NCBI RefSeq assembly: GCF_024723255.1
Contig: NZ_JANIAC010000001.1
Span: 263,548-327,547 of the forward strand
DNA: 64,000 nt
From: Aestuariibaculum sp. M13
GTDB lineage: Bacteria; Bacteroidota; Bacteroidia; Flavobacteriales; Flavobacteriaceae
Reading direction: 5' to 3'
Shown in pieces: positions 1-8,045 of the stretch (position 1 is the stretch's first letter; each line of letters opens with the position of its first letter). The notes beneath the pieces are model-generated. The model did not search any database. It was not told where the DNA came from and saw nothing but the letters and a program-made list of their open reading frames with translations. A program made the translations under genes and the position numbers.

Positions 1-130
1 TAATAAAAATGAATAATTAACTTCTTATGTTTTGCAAATTTAGAGCATTAAAACCAAATTTGGCATAAATTCTAATCATTTTGCCAATTTATTTTAACCC
101 AAATTCTAAATAAATTTCGGTTAGATATAA

Positions 131-163
131 AAAAAAAGCTCCTCTAGAAAAGAGAAGCTTTTT
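131..163 (-). terminator. Rho-independent terminator of rpsT
   Basis: An inverted repeat (arms about 135-145 and 151-161, one C/A mismatch, 5-base loop) lies 27 bases beyond the rpsT stop. Read on the minus strand the hairpin is followed by a run of T. The rest of 1-189 shows no gene. Confidence 0.85.
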
Positions 164-189
164 CAAATATTTATTATGGGATCAAGCTA

Positions 190-441
190 TTAAAGCGCAG
201 CTACGTGCTTAGCTAAACCAGATTTAAGGTTAGCAGCTTTATTAGCGTGAATAATGTTTTTCTTAGCTAATTTATCTAACATAGACACTACTGAAGGAAA
301 TAAAGCCTCAGCTTCAGTTTTATCAGTTAACTCACGTAATTTCTTAATAGCATTACGAGTTGTTTTGTGCTGATACTTATTGATTAAACGCTTAGCTTCG
401 TTACTTCTTATTCTTTTTAATGCTGACTTATGATTTGCCAT
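190..441 (-). CDS. rpsT: 30S ribosomal protein S20 (bS20)
   Basis: Small basic protein of 83 residues, the normal bS20 length, which binds 16S rRNA early in 30S assembly. The N-terminus [12 protein letters not shown] and the Lys/Arg-rich helical pattern with few aromatic residues are characteristic. The ATG start leaves only 27 bases to the preceding tRNA-Glu, so it is probably cotranscribed with that tRNA from the promoter at 564-594. A hairpin terminator follows. No oddity seen. Confidence 0.97.
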   Translation of the reverse strand: MANHKSALKRIRSNEAKRLINKYQHKTTRNAIKKLRELTDKTEAEALFPSVVSMLDKLAKKNIIHANKAANLKSGLAKHVAAL

Positions 442-468
442 TTTCTTTTGTATATTATTAAAATATTG

Positions 469-540
469 TAGCCCGTAGGGGAATCGAACCCCTCTTACCA
501 GGATGAAAACCTGGCGTCCTAGCCGATAGACGAACGGGCC
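469..540 (-). tRNA. tRNA-Glu (anticodon UUC), copy 1
   Basis: On the minus strand the sequence folds as a cloverleaf. The acceptor stem GGCCCGT pairs with ACGGGCT, the anticodon arm CCAGG-TTTTCAT-CCTGG presents TTC, and the T arm is GGGGTTCGATTCCCC. The first acceptor pair is G-U, and position 73 is A. No CCA is encoded. The 72 bases are identical to the second copy at 639-710. It lies directly upstream of rpsT. Confidence 0.96.
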
Positions 541-563
541 ATTATTATTGTTTTTCGAGAGCG

Positions 564-594
564 CAAATGTAAAACTTATTTCTTACACTCACAA
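564..594 (-). promoter_or_regulatory. Promoter of tRNA-Glu copy 1 and rpsT
   Basis: On the minus strand, TTG (594-592), 20 bases, then TACATTTG (571-564) matches the Bacteroidota -33/-7 consensus TTG-N19-21-TAnnTTTG. Transcription should begin roughly 15-20 bases before the tRNA 5' end at 540. Confidence 0.75.
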
Positions 595-638
595 CTTCTT
601 TTCAATAAATTAATGTACTTTTTTTTCGAGAAAAATAG

Positions 639-710
639 TAGCCCGTAGGGGAATCGAACCCCTCTTACCAGGATGAAAACCTGGCGTCCTAGCCGATAGA
701 CGAACGGGCC
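639..710 (-). tRNA. tRNA-Glu (anticodon UUC), copy 2
   Basis: Identical over all 72 bases to the copy at 469-540, with the same cloverleaf and TTC anticodon. The spacer between the two genes (541-638) is unrelated to the flank upstream of this copy, so only the tRNA itself is duplicated or kept identical. It lies between proS and the first tRNA on the same strand. Confidence 0.96.
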
Positions 711-796
711 ATGGTATCTTAAAAAGCGTAAACATTTTTACAACTTCAAACTTGCGATACTTTTCAAATAACTAGCAATTTTCTCGATTGCGGTTG

Positions 797-826
797 CAAA
801 ATTACACCTTTTTCTGAATGCTGCAA
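797..826 (-). promoter_or_regulatory. Promoter of tRNA-Glu copy 2
   Basis: Minus-strand TTG (826-824), exactly 19 bases, then TAATTTTG (804-797): a full match to the Bacteroidota promoter. It lies just past the proS stop codon and implies a leader of about 80 bases before the tRNA at 710. Confidence 0.72.
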
Positions 827-859
827 TACCTTTTCAAACTTTTTTTAAAAAAATTTCAA

Positions 860-2338
860 TTAATATGCTTTTGCAAATAATACCCGACCTTTAGAAGGCT
901 TACCAGAATATACACATACACCTTCTTCTTCTTTCATTTCCAAAGGAATACATCTAATAGTCGCTTTTGTAAGCTCTTTTATCTTTTCTTCGGTCTCATT
1001 TGAGCCATCCCAGTGCGCAGAGATAAATCCTGTCTTATTTTCTAAAACATCCTTAAACTCTTCGAATGTTTCCACCTCTGTAATGTGACTATTTCTAAAT
1101 TCTAACGCTTTATTAAATAAAGTCTCCTGAATCTCCTTTAACAAATCATCTACAGTCGTAGTTAAATCATCTATAGCAACTACAGACTTAGTTAATGTAT
1201 CACGACGAGCTAACTCCACCGTTCCGTTTTCCAAATCTTTTGGACCAATAGCAATACGTAATGGCACCCCTTGTAATTCGTGTTGTGCAAATTTAGCTCC
1301 CGGACGTTGTGTGGTTCTATTATCAAACTTCACTGAAACTCCTTTAGCTCTTAAATTACTCATTATAGTATTGGCTACTTCAGTAATCTTATCTAAATCT
1401 TCGTCACTTTTATAAATAGGTACAATAACAACCTGGTTAGGTGCCAATGTTGGAGGCAACACCAAACCATTATCATCACTGTGTGTCATAATTAAAGCTC
1501 CCATTAAACGCGTAGAAACTCCCCAAGAGGTTGCCCAAACATAATCCTGTTTACCTTCTTTGCTCGCGTACTTCACATCAAAAGCTTTTGCGAAGTTCTG
1601 ACCTAAGAAGTGAGACGTTCCTGCCTGTAATGCCTTTCCATCCTGCATTAAAGCTTCAATACAATAAGTCTCCTCTGCCCCAGCAAAACGTTCGCTTTCG
1701 GTTTTTACCCCTTGAACCACTGGAATAGCCATAAAGTTCTCCACAAACGTTGCATAAACATTATTCATAGTTTTTGCTTCCGTTAATGCTTCTGCTTTTG
1801 TTTCATGCGCTGTATGTCCTTCCTGCCATAAAAACTCTGCCGTACGTAAAAATAAACGGGTACGCATTTCCCAACGCACCACATTAGCCCACTGGTTAAT
1901 TAATATGGGTAAATCTCTATACGACTGAATCCAGCTTCGATAAGTATTCCAAATAATAGCTTCAGAAGTTGGGCGTACCACTAATTCTTCCTCTAACTTT
2001 GCTTCAGGGTCAACTCTCAATTTACCTGGTTTATCAGGGTCGTTTTGTAATCTATAATGTGTGACTACAGCACACTCTTTTGCAAATCCCTCAGCATTCT
2101 TTTCTTCAGCTTCAAACAAACTTTTAGGAACGAACAACGGGAAATAGGCATTTTGATGACCGGTTTCTTTAAACATTCGGTCTAATTCCGCCTGCATTTT
2201 TTCCCAAATGGCATATCCGTATGGCTTAATAACCATACATCCTCTAACTGCTGAATTCTCCGCTAATTCAGCCTTTACAACAAGTTCGTTGTACCATTTT
2301 GAATAATCTTCTGATCTACTGGTAAGTTTTTTACTCAT
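860..2338 (-). CDS. proS: Prolyl-tRNA synthetase (archaeal/eukaryotic-type, short form)
   Basis: Class II synthetase charging tRNA-Pro in the cytoplasm. Class II landmarks are visible: the RPTSEAII segment, [13 protein letters not shown], and the motif-3 region [17 protein letters not shown]. These are followed by an anticodon-binding domain and a C-terminal domain ending in Tyr (FAKAY), the hallmark of the archaeal-like ProRS group that lacks the bacterial editing insertion; about 490 residues is normal for that group. The ORF is open to an ATG at 2356, but the family normally begins close to the second Met ([16 protein letters not shown]), so I place the start at 2338. Predicted promoter at 2392-2422. 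The two tRNA-Glu genes follow downstream. Confidence 0.96.
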   Translation of the reverse strand: MSKKLTSRSEDYSKWYNELVVKAELAENSAVRGCMVIKPYGYAIWEKMQAELDRMFKETGHQNAYFPLFVPKSLFEAEEKNAEGFAKECAVVTHYRLQNDPDKPGKLRVDPEAKLEEELVVRPTSEAIIWNTYRSWIQSYRDLPILINQWANVVRWEMRTRLFLRTAEFLWQEGHTAHETKAEALTEAKTMNNVYATFVENFMAIPVVQGVKTESERFAGAEETYCIEALMQDGKALQAGTSHFLGQNFAKAFDVKYASKEGKQDYVWATSWGVSTRLMGALIMTHSDDNGLVLPPTLAPNQVVIVPIYKSDEDLDKITEVANTIMSNLRAKGVSVKFDNRTTQRPGAKFAQHELQGVPLRIAIGPKDLENGTVELARRDTLTKSVVAIDDLTTTVDDLLKEIQETLFNKALEFRNSHITEVETFEEFKDVLENKTGFISAHWDGSNETEEKIKELTKATIRCIPLEMKEEEGVCVYSGKPSKGRVLFAKAY

Positions 2339-2391
2339 ATTAGTATTTTGGCACAAATATTGTGATTATGTTAAATATAAAAATAGTTCAG

Positions 2392-2422
2392 CAAAACTAA
2401 CTATTTTTGTTATGTTCAACAA
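2392..2422 (-). promoter_or_regulatory. proS promoter
   Basis: Minus strand: TTG (2422-2420), 20 bases, TAGTTTTG (2399-2392). It overlaps a plus-strand -7 box at 2402-2409 for the divergent lipoprotein gene, so the two promoters are back to back. Confidence 0.65.
2402..2409 (+). promoter_or_regulatory. -7 promoter box of the 2438 lipoprotein gene
   Basis: TATTTTTG matches TAnnTTTG, 28 bases before the ATG. No TTG is found at the expected -33 distance, so this is a partial promoter match. Confidence 0.5.
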
Positions 2423-2437
2423 TAAAAATCTAATGAT

Positions 2438-3586
2438 ATGCTATTTCACAACTACTTAACCAAGAAAATGCCAATTTTAGCCGTTATAGGCTTGGCAATT
2501 GGCTTGTCTTCATGTGGTTCTTATCAATATGTTGGCGCTAATGATGGGATTTACGGAAGCACAGAACAATACGATCGCTACGAGGAAGCTGTTGTTGAAG
2601 TGCCTAAGGAAAATTCTAAAAACAATTACTACTCTAATTACTTTAAAAATAAATCTATGGAAGCTGATTATATGGTTTCCAGTGGAGAAATTTTTACCGA
2701 TATCGATGATTATGAAACATCGGGGTACTCTGAAGATGATGCTCAGGCCAATGACTACCAAGGATATGGTGGCTGGGGACAGGAAAACAGCAGTGTAACT
2801 ATTAACTTCAATACAGGATATGGCTATTGGGGTGACCCATATTGGAACAACTGGAGTTGGAACAATTGGGGCTGGAACTACGGCTGGAATTACGGTTACA
2901 ACAACTGGAATTGGGGCTGGGGTTGGAACAGCTGGGGTTATTGCGATCCTTTCTGGTATGGTGGTTATTATGGCTGGGGATACCCTTGGCGCTATGGATA
3001 TGTAGGCTACTATGGCACTCCTTATGGCAGATATTATGGTTACAACACATATTATGGTGGTTACTGGGGCAACAATGGTATTTACGACAGAAGAAATGTT
3101 GCTTATAGCGCAAGCCGAAGAGGCACCTATGCTAACAGAGCTACAAATTCTACCATAAATAGAAGAACCAGTTACACAAGTTCCGATAGAACTTCAAAGT
3201 ATACTACTCGAAGAAGCACTGTAAATACCAATGGCGTGAGTGCCGACAGAAGAAATTACAATACAACTAATAGTTCGCGTAATTATACAAGTAGCTCACA
3301 AAGACGCTCAACTTCGACTTACACGCCATCAACAAACTCAACATCCAGAGCATCTTCAAGCAGAAGAACAAGCTCGGGAACCTATTCACCTTCAAACAGT
3401 AATAATAGTAATTACTCTAGAAGATCATCAGGAAGTAGTAACTCATCTTACACTCCTAGTAGAAGTTACAGTTCCGGATCAAGTTCCAGTTCAGGCTCAA
3501 GTATGAGATCGTCTTCTGGAAGCAGTAGTCGTTCCAGTAGTGGTGGTGGAAGTTCAAGATCTTCAAGTGGAGGACGAAGAGGATAA
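2438..3586 (+). CDS. Low-complexity lipoprotein (Trp/Tyr/Gly/Asn-rich then Ser/Arg-rich)
   Basis: Function not recognised. The N-terminus has a hydrophobic signal and a lipobox ending at Cys26 (GLSSC), so a lipoprotein is predicted. Residues about 27-120 are acidic and ordinary. About 125-220 is a striking aromatic tract built from W, G, Y and N (for example GWNYGWNYGYNNWNWGWGW). From about 225 to the end the protein is Ser/Thr/Arg/Asn-rich with SSR and SSG repeats and looks disordered. An internal Met at residue 11 is an alternative start with a tighter signal peptide. The FadL-like gene begins 29 bases later and is likely cotranscribed. Genes like this in Flavobacteriaceae are sometimes labelled after vitellogenin because of Ser richness; that label carries no functional meaning. 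Confidence 0.8.
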   Translation: MLFHNYLTKKMPILAVIGLAIGLSSCGSYQYVGANDGIYGSTEQYDRYEEAVVEVPKENSKNNYYSNYFKNKSMEADYMVSSGEIFTDIDDYETSGYSEDDAQANDYQGYGGWGQENSSVTINFNTGYGYWGDPYWNNWSWNNWGWNYGWNYGYNNWNWGWGWNSWGYCDPFWYGGYYGWGYPWRYGYVGYYGTPYGRYYGYNTYYGGYWGNNGIYDRRNVAYSASRRGTYANRATNSTINRRTSYTSSDRTSKYTTRRSTVNTNGVSADRRNYNTTNSSRNYTSSSQRRSTSTYTPSTNSTSRASSSRRTSSGTYSPSNSNNSNYSRRSSGSSNSSYTPSRSYSSGSSSSSGSSMRSSSGSSSRSSSGGGSSRSSSGGRRG

Positions 3587-3615
3587 AAAGCATAAAAAAA
3601 AAGAAAAATTAAACT

Positions 3616-5133
3616 ATGAAAAAGTTAAACCTGTTATTTATAGGTATACTATCGGCATGCGCACTAAATGCTCAGGATATTAGTGATGCTTTGCGTTACT
3701 CGCAAAGTGAAATTCAAGGAACAGCGCGTTTCAGAGCCTTAAGCGGAGCCTTTGGAGCCTTAGGTGGCGACATGAGTGCCGTGAGTTTAAACCCGGCCAG
3801 TTCGGCAGTATTTAATGCGAGTCATGTTTCGTTTTCATTATCAAACGCCGATGTAAAAAATGAAACGCAATATTTCAACGGGTTTAACAAAGTCAATAAT
3901 TCCAAGTTTGACTTAAATCAGGGAGGTGCTTCGTTTGTATTCGCTGCAAGAAATAATTCACCTTGGCGCAAGTTTTCTTTAGGTGTGGCTTATGAGAAAA
4001 CCAACAATCATGAAAATGTATGGAATGCTATTGGCACAAACACCAATGATGATGGCCAATTTAGCAACTCCATTGCAAGTTATTTTTACGATTACGCCGA
4101 TGGAGTAAGACTTGTAGAGATTTCACTTAACGACAGATATATTGAAGAAGCCTATCAAGCTATCGGTGGTAAATACGGGTTTGCGCATCAACAAGCTTTT
4201 TTAGGTTATCAGGCCTATATTTTAGACCCGGTTACTGATAGCGACGACAACACCGAATATATAGCAAACGTGGCAACCGGAAACTTTGCTCACGATTACG
4301 CTTACATTTCAACCGGATACAACGGTAAAATATCCTTCAACTTTGCCACGCAGTACCAAGACAAGTTATATTTAGGACTTAACTTAAATTCACACTTTAT
4401 AGATTATGATCGTTTAACCAGCATAATGGAGGACAATAACAATGGTGGAGATATCGAGCTTATCGATTTCGACAATACCTTATCTACCACAGGAAATGGT
4501 TTTTCATTTCAGTTAGGTGGTATTTTAAAACTTTCACAAGAATTTAGAGTTGGTGCAACGTACGACTCTCCTACCTGGTATACCATTAGAGAAGAAACAA
4601 CACAATATATCAATACCAATCTTGCAGATCCCGATGTTGACTATATTCCATCCATCATTAATGTTTACCCGCAATACAGAATTCAAACTCCTGGTAAATT
4701 CACAGGAAGTTTAGCTTATATTTTCGGAAGTCAAGGCTTAATCAGTTTTGATTACTCTATTAAAGATTACAGCAATACAAAATTTAAACCTACATCTGAT
4801 AGCTTCTTTGCTGAGCAAAACACTGTCATGAATAATATTTTAACCTCCGCTTCTACTTACCGCATTGGTGGAGAATACCGTATAAAGCAATTAAGTTTAC
4901 GAGGTGGTTACCGCTATGAAGAAAGTCCGTATGCCGATGGTATTACCGTTGGAGATTTAAACGGGTTCTCTGTAGGTTTAGGTTATAGCTTTGGAAACAC
5001 GAAATTTGATGTCACTTTCGATCAGTCGCAACGCTCGTTCGAAACGCCCTTATATAATGTTGGCTTGATAGATTCTGCATCAATAGATCAAACGAATTCG
5101 AACGTTACGTTCTCGTTAAGTTTCAACTTGTAA
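3616..5133 (+). CDS. Outer membrane protein transport protein, OmpP1/FadL family
   Basis: A 505-residue exported protein with signal peptide MKKLNLLFIGILSACALNAQ. After the cut the sequence ALRYSQSEIQGTARFRALSGAFGALGGDMSAVSLNPAS is the classic FadL/OmpP1 N-terminal hatch region (GGDMSAVSLNPA), followed by alternating beta-strand sequence ending in a C-terminal strand NVTFSLSFNL. FadL-family barrels carry hydrophobic compounds such as fatty acids or aromatics across the outer membrane by lateral diffusion; the Bacteroidota members are often misnamed hemin receptors and their substrate is not readable from sequence. It follows the lipoprotein gene in the same direction and ends in a strong terminator. 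Confidence 0.88.
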   Translation: MKKLNLLFIGILSACALNAQDISDALRYSQSEIQGTARFRALSGAFGALGGDMSAVSLNPASSAVFNASHVSFSLSNADVKNETQYFNGFNKVNNSKFDLNQGGASFVFAARNNSPWRKFSLGVAYEKTNNHENVWNAIGTNTNDDGQFSNSIASYFYDYADGVRLVEISLNDRYIEEAYQAIGGKYGFAHQQAFLGYQAYILDPVTDSDDNTEYIANVATGNFAHDYAYISTGYNGKISFNFATQYQDKLYLGLNLNSHFIDYDRLTSIMEDNNNGGDIELIDFDNTLSTTGNGFSFQLGGILKLSQEFRVGATYDSPTWYTIREETTQYINTNLADPDVDYIPSIINVYPQYRIQTPGKFTGSLAYIFGSQGLISFDYSIKDYSNTKFKPTSDSFFAEQNTVMNNILTSASTYRIGGEYRIKQLSLRGGYRYEESPYADGITVGDLNGFSVGLGYSFGNTKFDVTFDQSQRSFETPLYNVGLIDSASIDQTNSNVTFSLSFNL

Positions 5134-5153
5134 AACGAAACCAAACAATATTT

Positions 5154-5188
5154 AAAAAAGCTTGGATTAATTAATTCAAGCTTTTTTT
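5154..5188 (+). terminator. Terminator after the FadL-like gene
   Basis: Perfect 11-bp arms AAAAAAGCTTG and CAAGCTTTTTT with a 12-base AT-rich loop, followed by further T residues. Confidence 0.88.
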
Positions 5189-5277
5189 ATTTTTCATGTA
5201 ATTAATACATAAAAAAACAGACCTACTCTTTAAATTAATTGTGTAATAATACAAATCATAACAAAACAGTTTTGCTT

Positions 5278-5285
5278 ATCTTTGC
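5278..5285 (+). promoter_or_regulatory. -7 promoter box upstream of folE
   Basis: TATCTTTG fits TAnnTTTG; no TTG at the canonical distance. The leader to the folE ATG would be about 60 bases and contains a short inverted repeat (AATGAT / ATCATT) near 5311-5328 of unknown meaning. Confidence 0.45.
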
Positions 5286-5353
5286 AAACTTAAAGTGATT
5301 TTTTTAGTTAATGATATGACAATCATTCAACTAAACAACAATGAAATGAACAG

Positions 5354-6031
5354 ATGAAAATTGAGAATAACTTAGAAGAATTTGAATCTTTAGGAGACGA
5401 CCACATTGGAACTTCATCAGACACCCCATTAAGAGGTGATGCTTTTAAATTGTCTAATGAAGAAAAAATAGAAATTATTAAAGACGATGTTCGTCACATC
5501 ATGGAAACATTGGGTCTTGATTTAACAGACGACAGTTTAAGCGGTACGCCAAACCGTGTTGCCAAAATGTTTGTTAAAGAAATTTTTGGAGGTTTAGATC
5601 CAAAAAGAAAGCCAAGTGCTTCAACTTTCGACAATAAATATAAATACGGTGAAATGCTTGTTGAAAAAAACATTACTGTGTATTCAACCTGTGAACACCA
5701 CTTATTACCTATCGTTGGTAAAGCTCATATTGCTTACATCTCTAACGGTTCGGTTGTTGGTTTATCTAAAATGAATCGAATTGTAGATTACTACGCTAAA
5801 CGCCCGCAAGTACAGGAACGTTTAACGATTCAAATTGTTAAAGAACTTCAGGAAGTTTTAGGCACAGACGATGTTGCCTGCGTTGTAGATGCAAAACACT
5901 TATGTGTAAACTCAAGAGGTATTCGCGATATTGAAAGTAGTACCGTAACCTCAGAATTTGGTGGTAAATTCAAAGAAGAATCTGTGCGCAGAGAATTTTT
6001 AGATTACATAAAATTAGACACTAAGTTTTAA
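5354..6031 (+). CDS. folE: GTP cyclohydrolase I (type IA)
   Basis: Converts GTP to 7,8-dihydroneopterin triphosphate, the first step of folate and pterin synthesis. The 225-residue length is normal. The family signatures are all present: the zinc-binding segment STCEHHLLPI, GLSKMNRIVDYYAKRPQVQERL, and the second zinc Cys in AKHLCVNSRGI, with DDVACVVDA before it. The N-terminal about 40 residues are acidic and variable as usual. A two-codon minigene (ATG AAA TGA) sits just before the start and is probably meaningless. cysS follows after about 31 bases, so the pair is likely an operon. Confidence 0.97.
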   Translation: MKIENNLEEFESLGDDHIGTSSDTPLRGDAFKLSNEEKIEIIKDDVRHIMETLGLDLTDDSLSGTPNRVAKMFVKEIFGGLDPKRKPSASTFDNKYKYGEMLVEKNITVYSTCEHHLLPIVGKAHIAYISNGSVVGLSKMNRIVDYYAKRPQVQERLTIQIVKELQEVLGTDDVACVVDAKHLCVNSRGIRDIESSTVTSEFGGKFKEESVRREFLDYIKLDTKF

Positions 6032-6062
6032 GTTAAACTAATTGCTTATCAACCCAACATCA

Positions 6063-7544
6063 ATGCAACTTTTTCAAGATCAACAGATAAAAATATATAA
6101 TTCTCTTACTGGTAAAAAAGAACTTTTTAAACCTATAAACGAAGGCCACGTGGGTATGTATGTATGTGGCCCAACGGTTTACAGCAACGTGCATTTAGGA
6201 AATGTAAGAACCTTTATGTCTTTCGATATGATATTCAGATATCTAAAGCATTTAGGTTATAAAGTTCGTTATGTAAGGAATATTACCGATGCTGGTCACT
6301 TAGAAAATGACGCCGATGCAGGTGAAGATAAAATCACTAAAAAAGCACGTTTAGAACAAATTGAACCTATGGAAGTTGTGCAACGCTACACTGTAGATTT
6401 TCATAACATTCTAAACATCTTTAATTTCCTGCCGCCAAGCATTGAGCCTACAGCAACAGGACATATTATTGAACAAATTGAACTTATAAAAAGCATTATC
6501 GATAATGGTTTTGCTTACGAAGTAAACGGATCGGTATATTTCGATGTATATAAGTTTAATGAAAGTCATGAGTACGGAAAATTAAGCAAACGAAAACTGG
6601 ACGATTTAATCCACAATACGCGTGAATTAGACGGACAAAGCGATAAAAAGAATCCGCAGGATTTTGCCCTTTGGAAAAAAGCCGAACCGCAACACATTAT
6701 GCGCTGGCCTTCGCCTTGGGGAGACGGTTTCCCGGGTTGGCATTTAGAATGTACAGCCATGAGCACTAAATATTTAGGTGATAAATTTGATATTCATGGT
6801 GGAGGAATGGATTTAAAATTCCCGCACCACGAATGTGAAATTGCTCAAAATGAAGCCGCTAAAGGAGAATCACCAGTAAACTATTGGATGCATGCCAATA
6901 TGTTGGAATTAAACGGACAACGTATGTCTAAAACTACTGGAAACACAGTGAATCCGGATGAGTTATTATCTGGAAATAACAAATTTTTCAGTAAGGCTTA
7001 CGCGCCAAGTGTGATTCGTTTCTTCATAGCTCAATCGTCCTACAGAAGTGTTTTAGACTTAACCGATGATGGGTTATTAGCAAGCGAAAAAGGTTTTTAC
7101 AGATTAATGGATGCCATTAATCAATTAGATAGTCTGCAAGCTTCTAAAACCTCAACGATAGATATCAGTGCATGGAAACAAGCTTGTTATGATGCTATGA
7201 ATGACGATTTTAATTCACCTATTGTTATTGCGCATTTATTCGAAGCTGTAAAATATATTAATCAGATTAAAGAAGGTGTAGAAACCTTAACCGAAACCGA
7301 TCTAGAATTATTAAAAGAAACGATTAGCATCTTTACTTTTGATATTTTAGGGCTTGAAAACGTGACTAAAAAGGAATCGGGTACCGATAAATTATCGGCA
7401 GCTGTAGATATTTTAATAAAATTAAGACAAGAAGCCAGAGCGAATAGAGATTTTGCCTTATCTGATCAAATTCGTGATGAATTGGCAAACGCTGGAATTC
7501 AACTAAAAGACGGTAAAGACGGTACGACTTTTTCCGTAAATTAA
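6063..7544 (+). CDS. cysS: Cysteinyl-tRNA synthetase
   Basis: Class I synthetase for cysteine. The HIGH-type motif ([13 protein letters not shown]), the zinc-ligand context GWHLECTAM, the [18 protein letters not shown] segment and the KMSKS-type loop (RMSKTTGN) are all visible in the right order; the C-terminal helical domain ends in the usual [10 protein letters not shown]. The frame is open upstream to a TTG at 6042, but the first ATG at 6063 ([13 protein letters not shown]) gives the usual N-terminus and 493 residues. Same strand as folE, close behind it. Confidence 0.97.
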   Translation: MQLFQDQQIKIYNSLTGKKELFKPINEGHVGMYVCGPTVYSNVHLGNVRTFMSFDMIFRYLKHLGYKVRYVRNITDAGHLENDADAGEDKITKKARLEQIEPMEVVQRYTVDFHNILNIFNFLPPSIEPTATGHIIEQIELIKSIIDNGFAYEVNGSVYFDVYKFNESHEYGKLSKRKLDDLIHNTRELDGQSDKKNPQDFALWKKAEPQHIMRWPSPWGDGFPGWHLECTAMSTKYLGDKFDIHGGGMDLKFPHHECEIAQNEAAKGESPVNYWMHANMLELNGQRMSKTTGNTVNPDELLSGNNKFFSKAYAPSVIRFFIAQSSYRSVLDLTDDGLLASEKGFYRLMDAINQLDSLQASKTSTIDISAWKQACYDAMNDDFNSPIVIAHLFEAVKYINQIKEGVETLTETDLELLKETISIFTFDILGLENVTKKESGTDKLSAAVDILIKLRQEARANRDFALSDQIRDELANAGIQLKDGKDGTTFSVN

Positions 7545-7553
7545 ATATTGATA

Positions 7554-7606
7554 GTTTGAGCGCAGTTGAGAATTTGCTAACTAAAAGTTCTCGACTCCGC
7601 TCGAAC
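7554..7606. repeat. Imperfect palindrome of a flavobacterial dispersed type (cysS-yidD gap)
   Basis: Left arm 7554-7572 and right arm 7588-7606 pair over 19 positions with one mismatch and two G-U pairs; the right arm contains TCTCGACTCCGCTCGAAC. From memory, palindromes with the core CTCGACTCCGCTCGA recur in intergenic regions of many Flavobacteriaceae genomes. No second copy lies in this window. It may also act as a transcript-end stabiliser for cysS. Confidence 0.65.
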
Positions 7607-7615
7607 TAACAAAAG

Positions 7616-7636
7616 AACCTGAAACAAGTTCAGGTT
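7616..7636. repeat. Short palindrome of the CCTGAA/TTCAGG type
   Basis: AACCTGAA (7616-7623) and TTCAGGTT (7629-7636) form a perfect 8-bp stem with a 5-base loop, 10 bases after the preceding palindrome and 9 bases before yidD. It resembles, from memory, another dispersed Bacteroidota repeat containing CCTGAACTTGTTTCAGG. No T-run follows on the plus strand, so a terminator is not supported. Confidence 0.6.
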
Positions 7637-7645
7637 AACAAAAAC

Positions 7646-7867
7646 ATGAAAAAACTACTTGTTGCACCGTTTCTATTTCTAATAAAGATTTATCAAACCT
7701 TTATTTCTCCGCTAACACCAGCAACCTGTAGATACACGCCTACCTGTTCGCATTACAGCAAAGAAGCTTTACAAAAATATGGTTTGTTTAAAGGTGGATG
7801 GCTGGCAATAAAGCGCATTTTTAGTTGTCACCCTTGGGGAGGTTCAGGTTACGACCCTGTACCTTAA
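7646..7867 (+). CDS. yidD: Membrane protein insertion efficiency factor YidD
   Basis: Small 73-residue protein that assists YidC/Sec-dependent insertion of inner-membrane proteins. It has an amphipathic N-terminal helix ([20 protein letters not shown]) and the three conserved cysteines in the [11 protein letters not shown] and [15 protein letters not shown] segments that define the family. Length is typical. It stands alone after two palindromic repeats and converges on pepD. Confidence 0.96.
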   Translation: MKKLLVAPFLFLIKIYQTFISPLTPATCRYTPTCSHYSKEALQKYGLFKGGWLAIKRIFSCHPWGGSGYDPVP

Positions 7868-7893
7868 TTCAATCTTAGTATTTTAAATCTCTC

Positions 7894-7988
7894 TTAGTGA
7901 AAAAATAAAAAGCATTATTCCGAATGTTTCTTTTTAGAGGCCATTTGGGGCTTACTTTATGTTTCATTCAAAAAATGCTTTTCACTAA
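7894..7988. repeat. Long-loop inverted repeat between yidD and pepD
   Basis: TTAGTGAAAA at 7894-7903 and TTTTCACTAA at 7979-7988 are perfect inverted copies with a 75-base gap, and an AAAGCATT / AATGCTTT pair lies just inside. It sits between two converging genes and could be a poor bidirectional terminator or a remnant of a longer palindrome. Confidence 0.35.
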
Positions 7989-8045
7989 ACAAATATGCAA
8001 AACACATCGATTAAACGCAAATTTATTCGATAAAATACACTTTAA

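Noticed and set aside
1531-1728. Open frame opposite proS on the plus strand
   Set aside because: Lies fully inside a well-supported synthetase gene and has no recognisable features; a shadow frame.
2499-3506. Several overlapping frames in and opposite the low-complexity lipoprotein gene
   Set aside because: They arise from the repetitive W/G/N and S/R codons and have the same bias shifted by one base; no start signals of their own.
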